Both the position numbers and the translations under genes were made by a program. 64,000 nt of DNA from Candidatus Zymogenaceae bacterium (GTDB lineage: Bacteria; Desulfobacterota; Zymogenia; Zymogenales; Zymogenaceae). How positions within the stretch are numbered: position 1 is the first letter of the stretch; each line of letters starts with the position of its first letter. The DNA is taken from positions 62,001 to 126,000 of the forward strand of contig JAFGAS010000052.1 of assembly GCA_016933535.1 (NCBI GenBank). The letters run 5' to 3'. Below are positions 26,690 to 35,533 of the stretch, piece after piece. A model generated the notes under the pieces. The model saw nothing but the letters and a program-made list of their open reading frames with translations. It searched no databases and was not told the origin of the DNA.

Positions 26690-27850
26690 ATGGACCCCAC
26701 CGAACGCGTTATCCGACAGATCGAAGGAAAATCGATCGACCGAATTCCCACTTTTAGCGCAAGCCTTGACGACTGGCCGGTGCAGCAGGTGCTCGGCAGG
26801 CCGCTCGTCACGGCCAAGACCCTCCTCATGAACCCCGTGGCCCGGTTCATAACCGACCGGTGGGGAAAACGTCTCAAGAAGGTCCTGGCCGACCCCTTCA
26901 TCGCGGGGGGGCTCAAGAAAAGGATTGAGGCGGCCGTCGAGCTTGGCTTTGACGCCGACTGGGTCACCTACGAGGCCACGATCATGGTCTGGGATTCCAA
27001 GACGCTGGCCAAGACGGTCGGCTGCTTCATGGACTGGATCGACGACGGTCACGGCAACATGTATTTCATGTTTCGGGGCCCGGCGATCCCCACGCCGGAG
27101 GCCTACGATGCCTGGCCCTATCACCAGGACATCGACGAGTTGGCGCACATGGCCTACACCTTCTTTAAGGACGCGGTCAGGCGATACGGAGACAAGATCT
27201 GCCTTGTGGGCGACGTGGCCAGCGGAGCCTTCGAGATACTTATCCAGATGATGGGGTTTCCCGCCTTTTCGGTAAACCTAAAAAAGAGGACGGATTACCT
27301 TAAGAAGCTCATCGCCTATAACGACGAATATGTCATGAAGACGCAGATGGCGATGATGGACGCGGGCATCAAGATCATCCTCAAAGGCGACGATTTTTCC
27401 TACAAGACCGGCCCGATGATCAACCCGGACGCCGTTGATGAGCTCTTCGGGCCGATCTACACGAAGCTCTGTAAGGCGGTGCACGACCGGGGCGGAAAGA
27501 TACTCCTTCATTCCTGCGGCGACAACACGAAGCTGTTTGATCTCTTCATCAAGTGGGGATTTGACGGCGGGCACGCCTACGAGAACACGAGCACCGTGGA
27601 CATAGCCCACGAAAAGAAGGTCCACGGCGACCGGTTTACCATCGTCGGCGGCGTGGGGATTGACTACATATTGACGTCACGCTCCACGCCCGAGGAGGTG
27701 CGCGCCGAGACGCGGCGGCTCATCAAGCTCTGCGGGCCGGGCGGGCGGTTCATCATCGGGCCGGTTCACGACCACCCGGATATGGACGTCTCAAAGCTTA
27801 AGGTAATGCTCGAGACGGTGTGGGAAGAGGGGGGATATCCGATCAAGTGA
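26690..27850 (+). CDS. Uroporphyrinogen decarboxylase family protein, paralogue 2
   Basis: A 386-residue URO-D superfamily protein, clearly a duplicate of the gene at 23317. Both start MDPTERV and share DRWGKRL, DDGHGN, MAMMDAG, FKTGP/YKTGPM, RGGKILLHSCGDN and FTIVGGVG-D-L segments through to the GPVHDHPDMD end. Differences concentrate in the middle third (for instance AFEILIQMMGFPAFSVNLKK here), which suggests altered substrate specificity rather than a spare copy. Same missing third cysteine as paralogue 1. ATG 26690 follows AAAGGA. REP-like copies lie on both sides. A corrinoid or methyl-transfer role is family-based inference. Confidence 0.85.
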   Translation: MDPTERVIRQIEGKSIDRIPTFSASLDDWPVQQVLGRPLVTAKTLLMNPVARFITDRWGKRLKKVLADPFIAGGLKKRIEAAVELGFDADWVTYEATIMVWDSKTLAKTVGCFMDWIDDGHGNMYFMFRGPAIPTPEAYDAWPYHQDIDELAHMAYTFFKDAVRRYGDKICLVGDVASGAFEILIQMMGFPAFSVNLKKRTDYLKKLIAYNDEYVMKTQMAMMDAGIKIILKGDDFSYKTGPMINPDAVDELFGPIYTKLCKAVHDRGGKILLHSCGDNTKLFDLFIKWGFDGGHAYENTSTVDIAHEKKVHGDRFTIVGGVGIDYILTSRSTPEEVRAETRRLIKLCGPGGRFIIGPVHDHPDMDVSKLKVMLETVWEEGGYPIK

Positions 27851-27877
27851 ACTAAGGGGATACAGACTAAGGGAATG

Positions 27878-27955
27878 AATTAAGGGAACAGAATACTTAA
27901 TTAGGAATCATCAGTCTAAAATAGAAATCTTAGATAAGTATTGTGTTCCCTTAAT
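27878..27955. repeat. REP-like palindromic element, copy 4 (full)
   Basis: Arms ATTAAGGGAACAGAATACTTA (27879-27899) and its inverse at 27935-27955 match at 20 of 21 positions. The core ...TCTAAAATAGAAATC resembles the core of the element at 23201. It lies between URO-D paralogue 2 and the convergent racemase gene and could also act as a terminator. Confidence 0.78.
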
Positions 27956-27967
27956 CCCGGCGCCTGA

Positions 27968-28654
27968 TTAGTCCAGTGCGCGCTTCAGCGCCGCCTCCGC
28001 GTGAATGCGTGTCGTGTTAAATATGGGGACGGGGCAGTCCATCTGGCCGATCAACAGCGGCAGCTCGGTGCAGCCGAGGATAATGCCCTTTGCCCCCTCA
28101 TCGACGAGCCAACCGATGATCATTTTCACCAGCTCCCGGCTCTCATCGTTAATTATTCCCATGACAAGCTCCTCGTAGATAACCCGGTTGATCTGATCGA
28201 TCTCGCCGTCTTCCGGTACGACGGCGGTGATCCCCCGATCGGCGAGGCCGCGCTTGTAGAAATCCTCTTTCATGGTGAATTTCGTCCCGAGAAGCCCGAC
28301 GTTCCTCATGCCCGCGTGGATGACGGAGTCCGCCGTCGCGTCGATGATCGAGAGGATCGGTAAGCTCGTCCCGGAGACGATATACGGCAGTGCCCGGTGG
28401 GGCGTGTTGGCGCAGATAAGGCCGAAATCGACCCCGATAAGCCGCATCTGTTCGAAGATCTCGGCCATATCCTTTCCCGCGCGCTCCCAGTCGCCCGCGG
28501 AAAACCAGCCGGTGTATTTGGTCAGGTCGACCGAGCGAATGACGATGTCGGGGTAATCGCCCGTACTTTCATAAAAGCCCCGGGTGATGTGCTCGTAATA
28601 GGTGATCGTCGATTCTGGCGACAGCCCGCCGATCATCCCGATGGTCTTTGGCAT
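27968..28654 (-). CDS. Aspartate/glutamate racemase family protein
   Basis: A 228-residue PLP-independent amino-acid racemase. The two catalytic cysteines are visible, in LICANTPHRALP and ILGCTELPLLI, as is the start IGMIGGLSPESTITYYEHIT that marks the aspartate racemase branch. It would interconvert L- and D-aspartate or a related acid in the cytoplasm. The ATG at 28654 has an excellent GAGGAGG site. It lies 92 bases after the PEP carboxylase gene on the same strand and may be co-transcribed. Confidence 0.9.
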   Translation of the reverse strand: MPKTIGMIGGLSPESTITYYEHITRGFYESTGDYPDIVIRSVDLTKYTGWFSAGDWERAGKDMAEIFEQMRLIGVDFGLICANTPHRALPYIVSGTSLPILSIIDATADSVIHAGMRNVGLLGTKFTMKEDFYKRGLADRGITAVVPEDGEIDQINRVIYEELVMGIINDESRELVKMIIGWLVDEGAKGIILGCTELPLLIGQMDCPVPIFNTTRIHAEAALKRALD

Positions 28655-28746
28655 AGGATAAAACCTCCTCTCGTTAATCGTGTCATCGCAAATGAGTAAG
28701 GCGCTTCATCGGGGCCCCCGCGAAGCAGGCTTCATGGGGTGATAGT

Positions 28747-30210
28747 CTACCCCAAAAATCCCCGTATGTTTGCCGCCGCCAGAACATGACCGGAAATATT
28801 GCCGGTCTTTCCCTCCTTGAGCTGACTCGTGATGCGGTCGGTCAGTTCCTTGTGCTCGGGGTCCGGGGAGACGTCGCCGGCGTACGGCCCAAGGAACGTT
28901 GAGACGCCCTCCGGGAGGAAGGGACTGTCCGGATTGAAGTACCTGAGTGCGTCCCATATGTCGTTGTCCAGGTGGATATAGAATTCCCGGATCAGGGCCA
29001 GATCATCCTTTGTCAGGGCCGACAGTGCCAGCAGCTCCGGAGGGATGCCGATCGAATAGAGGGCGGCGGTGAACCTGATGGCCCGGGGTAGCTTGACGCC
29101 GGCCGTCTCCCGGGAGTAGCCGAAGAGCCCGATATGGAGCTTTCGTTTCCTGCGCTCGGGGACGTGGGCCGCCACCTCGTTGATGATCGGGGCTAGCGCT
29201 ACAATGGCCTGGCTGAATCGTGCGGAGTACCGGTCTATGACCCCAAGGCATTGTTTCTCGTCAACGGGCATGGGGTTGCCCGTTTTCCGGTCCCTGAGCA
29301 GCCGGACAGCCTCGACCACGGTCTGGGGCGGATGATCGTATTTGAACGATGACTGTATGGTGAAGGTATGGGCGCTCGGGTATTCCTCGATAACCCTCCT
29401 AACGGTATGGGGGGCGAGGTTTCCCCTGAACGGCGCCGATCCCACCCCGATGATCGGGTAGATGTCTATACCGGTTTGGTCGGAGAGGGCCGAAAGATGC
29501 ATGAGGGCGATCTTGTTGAAAAGAACGGCGGCCACCAGCCCGTAGTTCATCGCCGGGTCCGACCGGGCCAGGAAGACCCGCTGGTGCGAGACATCCGGTT
29601 TATCGGAGAGGTACTCACCGACCATCCGGTGGGCGGTCAGCATCTTGTCCCGCTCCTCGAACAGGGGAATGACGTTTATCCGGTCCGGCTTGAACTGACC
29701 TATCCATTCCCTGATACGGATGTCGCCCTTTCGAAAGGGCGATTCCTGCCGTTTGATGATAAAATCGGTGTAATAACGGTAGATACGATCGATACACCGG
29801 GTGGACGCCGTCATCGGGAGAATGACCTCGAAGATCGGTGCGATGTCCTGATCGTAAAAGAGATGCGCCGCGTCATAGGAGCGGGGAATACTCTCCAGCG
29901 TTTCAAGGAGGACTTTAGCCTCGGCCTTCTCCACGGTCGGGTTGGGAACCCTGAGCGTCAAGAAGAGGTCCTTTCCGAGCCGGTGTTCCTTGAAGAAAGA
30001 GTCGTAGCGCGTTAAAAGCTTCTTGACGACGTAGTTGTCGACCTCCTTGCCTTCGCAGTCCCACATCTGTTCGTCGCAGTCAAGGTGGGAGTAGGCATAG
30101 TAGGCCTCCTGGACCTCGTCCTCCCCTCCAAGTTCCGGACTCTCGGCGAAAAACGGGGAGGTGACGTTGTCGGGGTGCTGGGTGCTCATGCACCGGGGGA
30201 TGCTAATCAT
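28747..30210 (-). CDS. ppcA: Archaeal-type phosphoenolpyruvate carboxylase
   Basis: A 487-residue PEP carboxylase of the short archaeal type, which makes oxaloacetate from PEP and bicarbonate. The N-terminal IPRCMSTQHPDNVTSPFF is the hallmark of this type, and the protein is about half the length of the usual 900-residue bacterial enzyme. Other visible blocks are TLRVPNPTVEKAEAK, PLFEERDKML, FLARSDPAMNYG and GSAPFRGNL. It replenishes oxaloacetate for biosynthesis. The type is found in archaea and a minority of bacteria, so transfer is possible. The start may be ATG 30210 or the Met of MSTQHPDN seven codons later. Confidence 0.93.
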   Translation of the reverse strand: MISIPRCMSTQHPDNVTSPFFAESPELGGEDEVQEAYYAYSHLDCDEQMWDCEGKEVDNYVVKKLLTRYDSFFKEHRLGKDLFLTLRVPNPTVEKAEAKVLLETLESIPRSYDAAHLFYDQDIAPIFEVILPMTASTRCIDRIYRYYTDFIIKRQESPFRKGDIRIREWIGQFKPDRINVIPLFEERDKMLTAHRMVGEYLSDKPDVSHQRVFLARSDPAMNYGLVAAVLFNKIALMHLSALSDQTGIDIYPIIGVGSAPFRGNLAPHTVRRVIEEYPSAHTFTIQSSFKYDHPPQTVVEAVRLLRDRKTGNPMPVDEKQCLGVIDRYSARFSQAIVALAPIINEVAAHVPERRKRKLHIGLFGYSRETAGVKLPRAIRFTAALYSIGIPPELLALSALTKDDLALIREFYIHLDNDIWDALRYFNPDSPFLPEGVSTFLGPYAGDVSPDPEHKELTDRITSQLKEGKTGNISGHVLAAANIRGFLG

Positions 30211-30561
30211 GGCATATACACTGCTATCGAGCTTGGAAAGCTAAAACAACCATACATGTTCATTATATACGCGATGATCGACCCGGGCCCCGTATGCGGG
30301 CCGGCCGACTACCCTGCCGACGGTGAGGCTGGCAGGCGGGGGTAAAATATCCAGATCAACGCCGGCGGTATCAATCCTCATGACCCTTCCTCCCCCTACA
30401 TAAGGGCGGCTCGTCATCCCGAGGCTATGATATATACGATCCCGCTCTGCAGCGAGGCGTACCGTGCCGGTGAAAGAAAAGGACCTACGGCGGATGCAAG
30501 TCCCCCTTTGACCCTTGTGGGCCCGGAACGAAATACGGTTGAGCCAGGGGAGGGAACTGGA
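30211..30561. other. Intergenic stretch with no gene found
   Basis: The 351 bases between ppcA and the small membrane protein gene contain no convincing reading frame, repeat or terminator. It should hold the ppcA promoter, but I could not place a good -35/-10 pair. Confidence 0.4.
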
Positions 30562-30765
30562 CTAGAAAAGACCGCTGCACCCCTTATACAGGAAGAAAAG
30601 GACGACGACACCCGCGATGATCAGCGTAACGACAATACCCACGATGTTTCCGCAGCAGCCGCTCTTTTTTCCGCCGCCCTCCGTGGTGGGACGTGAAAAA
30701 AATCGCTTGGCGCCCCCGCCGCTCGGTCCGCCGCCGTCCTGCCCACCGGATTGCTGTGCTGCCAT
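30562..30765 (-). CDS. Small single-helix membrane protein
   Basis: A 67-residue protein with a Gly/Ser-rich N-terminal half (SGGQDGGGPSGGGAKRFF), a CC pair (KKSGCCGN), one TM helix (about residues 40-61) and a short tail with a last Cys. The start at 30765 follows a GGAG eight bases upstream, which supports translation. It is likely a tail-type inner-membrane peptide; no family recognised. Confidence 0.6.
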   Translation of the reverse strand: MAAQQSGGQDGGGPSGGGAKRFFSRPTTEGGGKKSGCCGNIVGIVVTLIIAGVVVLFFLYKGCSGLF

Positions 30766-30855
30766 ACCTGACTCCTCAGTTACACAACGTGACTACAAAG
30801 GCGATATGCCCGGACCCTCACGGGTCGATCGAGCCGCCGGCATTCCCGCAATTCA

Positions 30856-31725
30856 CTACAGATTCGGGTTGATCTCCTTTGCCTTCGTCCTGTCGGCCTG
30901 GGCACCCGCCTTATTGCCGAGCCCGTCCCGGGCCTTTGACCTCAGAAGATACGCCTCGGCATCGTCGGGGTTGGCGGTAATGACGCGGGTGATCGTTTCC
31001 TCGGCCCTGGCATATTCTTTTGAGGCGATATAGAGACGCCCAAGGTTGAGCGTGGCGTCCCTGTTGCCGGGTGCCAGGAAGAGGGCGCGGTTGAAGTCCG
31101 CGGCGGCAAGCTCACGCTTGCCCTGGTCGAGATAGATCTTGCCCCGGAGGTTATAGACCTCGGGGTTGTCGGCCACCAGCAAAATATAGTTGTTGAGGTC
31201 TTTGAGGGCCTCGGAGCTCCGTTTCTTCTCGATGAGAAGGGATGCCCGATTGATGTAGGCCGAGGCCGACAGCGCGTTGGTTGCGATGGCCGCGTTGTAG
31301 TCGGCCAGCGCCCCGGCGACGTCACCCTTCTTTTCTTTAATGACTCCCCGGTTGTTGAGCGTATCGGGATTATTCGGGTCAAGCGCGAGGGCCGTTTCGT
31401 AATCGGCCAGCGCCTCGTTGATAAAGCCCTTACGATAGTAGGCGAGTCCCCTGTTGGTATAGATGAGGCCGTAGTTGGCGTCTACGTCATACTCGGGGGG
31501 GAATTTCAGCTTGGCGGCCCGCGTCAGAACGTCTATCGCCTCGTCGTATCTACCCTGTTCGATGAGGGCGGTCCCCGCGTTCAGGAGAACAAAGGAGTCT
31601 TCCTCGGCGGCGAGCGTCGGACCCGAAAAGGAGACGAGAAAGACCGCGGCCGTGACGGCCCCCAGGAAGAGGGCGCGGGCGGCCCGCTTGGCGTGACCTG
31701 ATTTTTTAATGTTGTTGGTTTTCAT
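30856..31725 (-). CDS. Exported tetratricopeptide-repeat protein
   Basis: A 289-residue exported protein. The N-terminal signal peptide spans about residues 16-40, ending at PTLAAEE. Behind it come about seven TPR units, seen as repeated A-x(7)-Y/A-x3-A-x2-D-Y/F-x2-A-L-x-L-x-P patterns (EALADYETALALDPNNPDTL, GALADYNAAIATN, AAADFNRALFLAPGNRDATL, RAEETITRVITANPDDAEAY). TPR domains hold protein complexes; the partner is unknown. It is transcribed on its own, divergent from the SDR gene. The ribosome site at 31725 is weak. Confidence 0.85.
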   Translation of the reverse strand: MKTNNIKKSGHAKRAARALFLGAVTAAVFLVSFSGPTLAAEEDSFVLLNAGTALIEQGRYDEAIDVLTRAAKLKFPPEYDVDANYGLIYTNRGLAYYRKGFINEALADYETALALDPNNPDTLNNRGVIKEKKGDVAGALADYNAAIATNALSASAYINRASLLIEKKRSSEALKDLNNYILLVADNPEVYNLRGKIYLDQGKRELAAADFNRALFLAPGNRDATLNLGRLYIASKEYARAEETITRVITANPDDAEAYLLRSKARDGLGNKAGAQADRTKAKEINPNL

Positions 31726-31863
31726 AATGTTAAAATTCTACGACATACCGAAGCCCAAGTCAAGAACTATCCGAATGAGGGTCGTGTATCGAGATGTTTG
31801 GGACCGCGCGGGGGTGATCGCAATGAAAAATGAGAGAAAGTTACGACCGTTGTTCTCTTTGTT

Positions 31864-31892
31864 TTGACAAATGAGTCGGTAACGAGTATCGT
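31864..31892 (+). promoter_or_regulatory. Promoter of the SDR gene
   Basis: Perfect -35 TTGACA (31864-31869), 17-base spacer, -10 TATCGT (31887-31892). The -10 lies inside the left arm of the inverted repeat 31884-31927. The predicted leader is about 100 bases. Confidence 0.6.
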
Positions 31893-31927
31893 ACGCGTAT
31901 TACCGCTTGAAAGCGGTCACGATACTC
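31884..31927. promoter_or_regulatory. Nested inverted repeats overlapping the SDR promoter
   Basis: Outer perfect arms GAGTATCGT (31884-31892) and ACGATACTC (31919-31927) enclose an inner perfect hairpin ACCGCT-TGAA-AGCGGT (31902-31917). The outer left arm covers the -10 box. It could be an operator for a repressor or a structured RNA leader. Confidence 0.6.
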
Positions 31928-32000
31928 AGATTTTCGGCAAACCGATCGACGAGAAAAAATCCAGGACAAGACGTCGATTTATTACATTACGAGGGGATCA

Positions 32001-32768
32001 ATGGAAATTGCTAAGAAAACCGCTGTCGTAACGGGAGGGGCCTCCGGATTGGGGGAGGGCACCGTTCGGATGTTTATCGCCGAGGGGGCAAACGTCGCTA
32101 TCATGGACGTCAACGAAGAGCGGGGAGGGGAACTGGAAAAAGAGCTCGGTTCCGCGGCATTCTTCGTGAAGACCGACGTTACCGACAATGACGACGTAAA
32201 CCGGGCCCTGTCGGTAATCGAACAACGGTTCGGTGGTGTCCACTGCCTGGTGAGCTGCGCCGGCACGGGCATTGCCCAGAGGACCGTTTCAAAGGAGGGC
32301 CCGCACCCGCTCAAGTCCTTCGAGTGGCTCGTGAAGCTCAACCTCATCGGGACGTTCAACGTGGCCAGCAAGGCGGCGTCTCTCATGAGCAAGAATGAGC
32401 CGAACGAAGAGGGCGAACGAGGCGTTATCGTAAATGTAGCCAGCGTTGCGGCCTTCGAAGGTCAGATCGGCCAGGCGGCGTATGCAGCCTCCAAGGCCGG
32501 GGTGGTAGGTATGACGCTGCCCATGGCCCGCGATCTTTCCGGCCTGGGGATAAGGGTGATGGCAATAGCCCCTGGCTTTTTCTGGACGCCGCTGACCAAT
32601 ATGCTGCCCGAGGAGCATATGAAGCGGCTGGCAGAGACGATACCGTTTCCGAGGCGCACCGGCAAAATTGACGAGTTCGCCCATCTTGTCCGGGAGATCG
32701 TGCAAAACCCCTATCTTAACGGGGAGACGATCCGACTTGACGGTGCCGTCCGCATGGCCCCAAAATAG
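32001..32768 (+). CDS. Short-chain dehydrogenase/reductase (3-hydroxyacyl-CoA dehydrogenase type 2-like)
   Basis: A 255-residue NAD(P)-dependent SDR. The cofactor motif is TGGASGLGEG (residues 11-20), the acidic turn MDVNEE suggests NAD, and the catalytic Ser-Tyr-Lys appears in VNVASVAAFEGQIGQ and AYAASK. The sequence around it (IVNVASVAAFEGQIGQAAY..., APGFFWTPL...) has the style of the HSD17B10/3-hydroxy-2-methylbutyryl-CoA group, which oxidises short 3-hydroxyacyl-CoAs. That assignment is by eye. Start at 32001 follows GAGGGG. It is the only gene on its strand here, with its own regulated-looking promoter. Confidence 0.88.
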   Translation: MEIAKKTAVVTGGASGLGEGTVRMFIAEGANVAIMDVNEERGGELEKELGSAAFFVKTDVTDNDDVNRALSVIEQRFGGVHCLVSCAGTGIAQRTVSKEGPHPLKSFEWLVKLNLIGTFNVASKAASLMSKNEPNEEGERGVIVNVASVAAFEGQIGQAAYAASKAGVVGMTLPMARDLSGLGIRVMAIAPGFFWTPLTNMLPEEHMKRLAETIPFPRRTGKIDEFAHLVREIVQNPYLNGETIRLDGAVRMAPK

Positions 32769-32865
32769 CCCCCAATCCCGGCCGATTATGGGCGGCGGCG
32801 CGGCAGGATAGACGTCCTTGGCCAATGCCCGCCTCCCAAAAAGAGATTTCCGGCATCGCGGGGGT

Positions 32866-33240
32866 CTATGCCCCCGCGATTACTTCGATCTCGATGTCGT
32901 ATCCGCCCGGGAGTTCCTTGACCCCGACGGTACTGCGGGCCGGGGGATTGTCCGCGAAGACCTTTCCGTAGACCTCGTTCATCTGCGAAAATGTCCCCAT
33001 ATCGGTAAGAAAGATGGTGGTCTTGACGACCTTTGAGAGATCGGAGCCGGCCGCCGCGAGGGTGCGCTCGATATTTGATAGGATAACCTTCGTCGCCTGG
33101 GGAATATCCCCCTTTACGGCCTTGCCGGTATCAGGGTCAAAGGCGACGTTGCCCGAAACAAAGATCAGACCCCCCATCCGAACCGCGTGGGAATAGGGCC
33201 CGGCCTTGGGAAGCCCGGTAACCTCGATACATGTCTTCAT
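32866..33240 (-). CDS. RidA/YjgF family protein
   Basis: A 124-residue RidA protein, a trimeric enamine/imine deaminase that removes reactive 2-aminoacrylate-type intermediates. Signatures are GPYSHAVRMGGLIFVSGNV, the catalytic Arg region NPPARSTVGVKELP, and the GYDIEIEVIA end. The start at 33240 was chosen because GGAGGCGGT lies immediately upstream; the longer frame adds an unlikely arginine-rich leader. It ends 98 bases after the SDR stop, convergent. Confidence 0.92.
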   Translation of the reverse strand: MKTCIEVTGLPKAGPYSHAVRMGGLIFVSGNVAFDPDTGKAVKGDIPQATKVILSNIERTLAAAGSDLSKVVKTTIFLTDMGTFSQMNEVYGKVFADNPPARSTVGVKELPGGYDIEIEVIAGA

Positions 33241-33417
33241 ACCGCCTCCATCCTGTAATACGATAAAACGTCCCGGCCGATTCGTGGAGAAACACCATCG
33301 ACCCCGGACGGCTCTCACGGCCTCTGTAATATCGGCCCGCAGGGACATGGATGCCCGGGCCGGGAAAACGGCGCGACGCCCGCCGGGAACCCGAGGTGTC
33401 GCGAACCGCGTCTCTCC

Positions 33418-35058
33418 CTACGTAGTCTTCAGGAAGAACCTGTTCTTATGGGCGATATCGGCGTAATCGTCCGTCTCCCGTTTGATGCGCTTCTCGTCCC
33501 ATCCGAGGTGTTTGGCCATATGCCGGGAGATCACCTCTCCGAGCCGCTTATGGTCGTCTCGCTGGTGCAGAGAGAGATTGGTGCGCCGCAGCAGAAAATC
33601 CCTGGCCCTGGTGATCATCTCGTAATTTATACAGTAGTCGAGCTCCGCCAGGATGTAGTGTTGCTCGGCGGCAATCCGCTGCCCGAGGGACGCGTCTTTC
33701 TTGACCGATTCGAGGATCGCAATTCCACCGCGCCCGTAGTTTTCCCAGAGGGAAATGACCGTTTTTTCATCGAGGTCCGTGGAGGGCCTTATCTTGTCCC
33801 ATTGGTCCTTCGGCATTCCGACGGCAAAGGGGACTCGGGAGTCGGCCTTCGAGCCGCCGGTGACGCCCGCGGCACCCCGCTTGCCCATGAAGCCAAGGAG
33901 CTTATCGGCCATCGTCCGGAAGATGGTGAGTTTTCCGCCGGTCAGGACGAAGAATCCGGGAGCCGCCTCCTCGACGAATTCGCGCCGGGACGTCTTTGTC
34001 TCCGAAACTCCTTCTTTCTTCACAAGGGGCCGGCTACCCGCGTAACTCCCCACGAGGTCTTCTGGATCAAAATCGGCATCGGGAAAGGCGTTATCAACGA
34101 TGCCCTTAAAATAATCATATTCCTTGGTTTCGGCGTAGCACTCGTCCAGGTCGCCCGAGTATTCGGTGTCGGTGGTGCCGACGTAGGTATAGTCGCCGTG
34201 GGGCAGTACAAAAACTCCCCGTCCGTCCACCGGGCTTTTTACGTAGAGCCCTCCCCTGTTGCCGATTGACTCCCGCCTCACTACCAAGTGGACACCCTTG
34301 CTCGGCCTCATCAGGGGTGGCCTTCCGTCGGGGAGCAAATCATCCGTCCAGGGACCGGAGGCGTTGACGACGTTTCGGGCGGCGATGACCAGGGTGTCGC
34401 CGGTGAGCCGGTCGATGGCCTCAATTCCGGCGGCCTTGCCGTCTTTATAGATAACCTTCAGGGCCTTAACGTAGTTCAAGGCGGTTCCGCCGAGGCGTAC
34501 GCCCTCCTTGACGATCTCAATGGTCAGCCGGGCGTCGTTGATGATACATTCGTAGAGGAGTTCTCCCGAATGGAGCTTCGGGAACGCGATATCGGGTTCT
34601 CGCTTAAGGACCTCGCTGCGGGAGAGGTGGTGGGTATTTTTGTAGTTGCCAAAACCTGAAAGGCCGTCGTAGACGGCAAAATAACCGCGCATGACGGCCG
34701 ACTCGATCGGGCTGTAGTCGGACCAAACGATGGGGATGGGCCTGGCGAGGTTGGGAAACGCGCCGCGCAGCCAGTCCCGCTCGTGGGTCTCCTCCCAGAC
34801 AAGGCCGAACTCACCATTGGCAATGTAACGGGCGCCGCCATGGGCCAGGCGGGTGCTCTTGGACGATGTCCCAAAGGCAAAATCTTCCTTTTCGACCAGC
34901 GCCGCCCGGATGCCGGAAAGCCCGCAGGCACGCAAAACGCCGGCGCCGGTGATCCCTCCGCCGATAATCAGGACATCATAGGTAGTCTCGGAAAGCTCTT
35001 TCAGATAGCGGGCCCTTTCACGGGCGCTCCAGTTTTTCGGAAGGTACTCGTTGGTCAT
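33418..35058 (-). CDS. glpD: FAD-dependent glycerol-3-phosphate dehydrogenase (GlpD/GlpA type)
   Basis: A 546-residue FAD enzyme that oxidises glycerol 3-phosphate to dihydroxyacetone phosphate and feeds electrons to quinone. The FAD motif is LIIGGGITGAGVLRACGLSG, followed by the family signature FAFGTSSKSTRLAHGGARYI. Further blocks are NASGPWTDDL, SKGVHLVVRR, YVGTTDTEY and TGGKLTIFR. The C-terminal helical domain is present. It starts at 35058 with a weak ribosome site, while the only good promoter is about 270 bases upstream (35328-35356), giving an unusually long leader. No glpF, glpK or glpB/C genes are near. Confidence 0.92.
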   Translation of the reverse strand: MTNEYLPKNWSARERARYLKELSETTYDVLIIGGGITGAGVLRACGLSGIRAALVEKEDFAFGTSSKSTRLAHGGARYIANGEFGLVWEETHERDWLRGAFPNLARPIPIVWSDYSPIESAVMRGYFAVYDGLSGFGNYKNTHHLSRSEVLKREPDIAFPKLHSGELLYECIINDARLTIEIVKEGVRLGGTALNYVKALKVIYKDGKAAGIEAIDRLTGDTLVIAARNVVNASGPWTDDLLPDGRPPLMRPSKGVHLVVRRESIGNRGGLYVKSPVDGRGVFVLPHGDYTYVGTTDTEYSGDLDECYAETKEYDYFKGIVDNAFPDADFDPEDLVGSYAGSRPLVKKEGVSETKTSRREFVEEAAPGFFVLTGGKLTIFRTMADKLLGFMGKRGAAGVTGGSKADSRVPFAVGMPKDQWDKIRPSTDLDEKTVISLWENYGRGGIAILESVKKDASLGQRIAAEQHYILAELDYCINYEMITRARDFLLRRTNLSLHQRDDHKRLGEVISRHMAKHLGWDEKRIKRETDDYADIAHKNRFFLKTT

Positions 35059-35327
35059 ATCACTACCCCGTCAGGAAAGGTGTTAAAGGCGCCCAAAAAT
35101 TACTATCACCGGAATCTGCCGGACGCGCATACGGGGTGGTCCGGAGGACGGCGGTTTCTTATTATGCGGGGCGGCTCGTGATTGGTCACGGACCGACTCC
35201 TCGACGCGCCTTTTGTCGGCCCCGATTCGCGCCGCTCCTCCCGCCGCCAAGAAGGATCGGTATAGTGACGGAGCCGTGAGGCCGTTCTTTTGAGTGACGC
35301 GCGTGTCGAAGACGGCGGGCTTTCTGA

Positions 35328-35356
35328 ATTATAGGAAGAAGGAAAAAATCTGTCAA
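35328..35356 (-). promoter_or_regulatory. Consensus promoter upstream of glpD
   Basis: On the minus strand TTGACA (35351-35356) and TATAAT (35328-35333) are separated by 17 bases, a perfect sigma-70 match. The transcript would begin near 35321, about 260 bases before the glpD start. Confidence 0.75.
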
Positions 35357-35489
35357 GAACAAACGGGGATGGATAGGACAGATTGGATCGGCAAAGAGAA
35401 AACCGGGGGGCATGCGAAAAAGATCGTGGGGCGCTTCCGACAACGGCCCGAAGAATTTCGGTCGGTCGCCCGCGATAATCATAAAGGTC

Positions 35490-35518
35490 TTGTCATCTCT
35501 GTTGGATTCCTGTACAAT
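35490..35518 (+). promoter_or_regulatory. Promoter directly before an orphan terminator
   Basis: TTGTCA (35490-35495), 17-base spacer, TACAAT (35513-35518): five of six matches in both boxes. Expected start near 35525, only about 10 bases before the terminator stem at 35534. Confidence 0.6.
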
Positions 35519-35533
35519 AATCCGCAACAGAGA

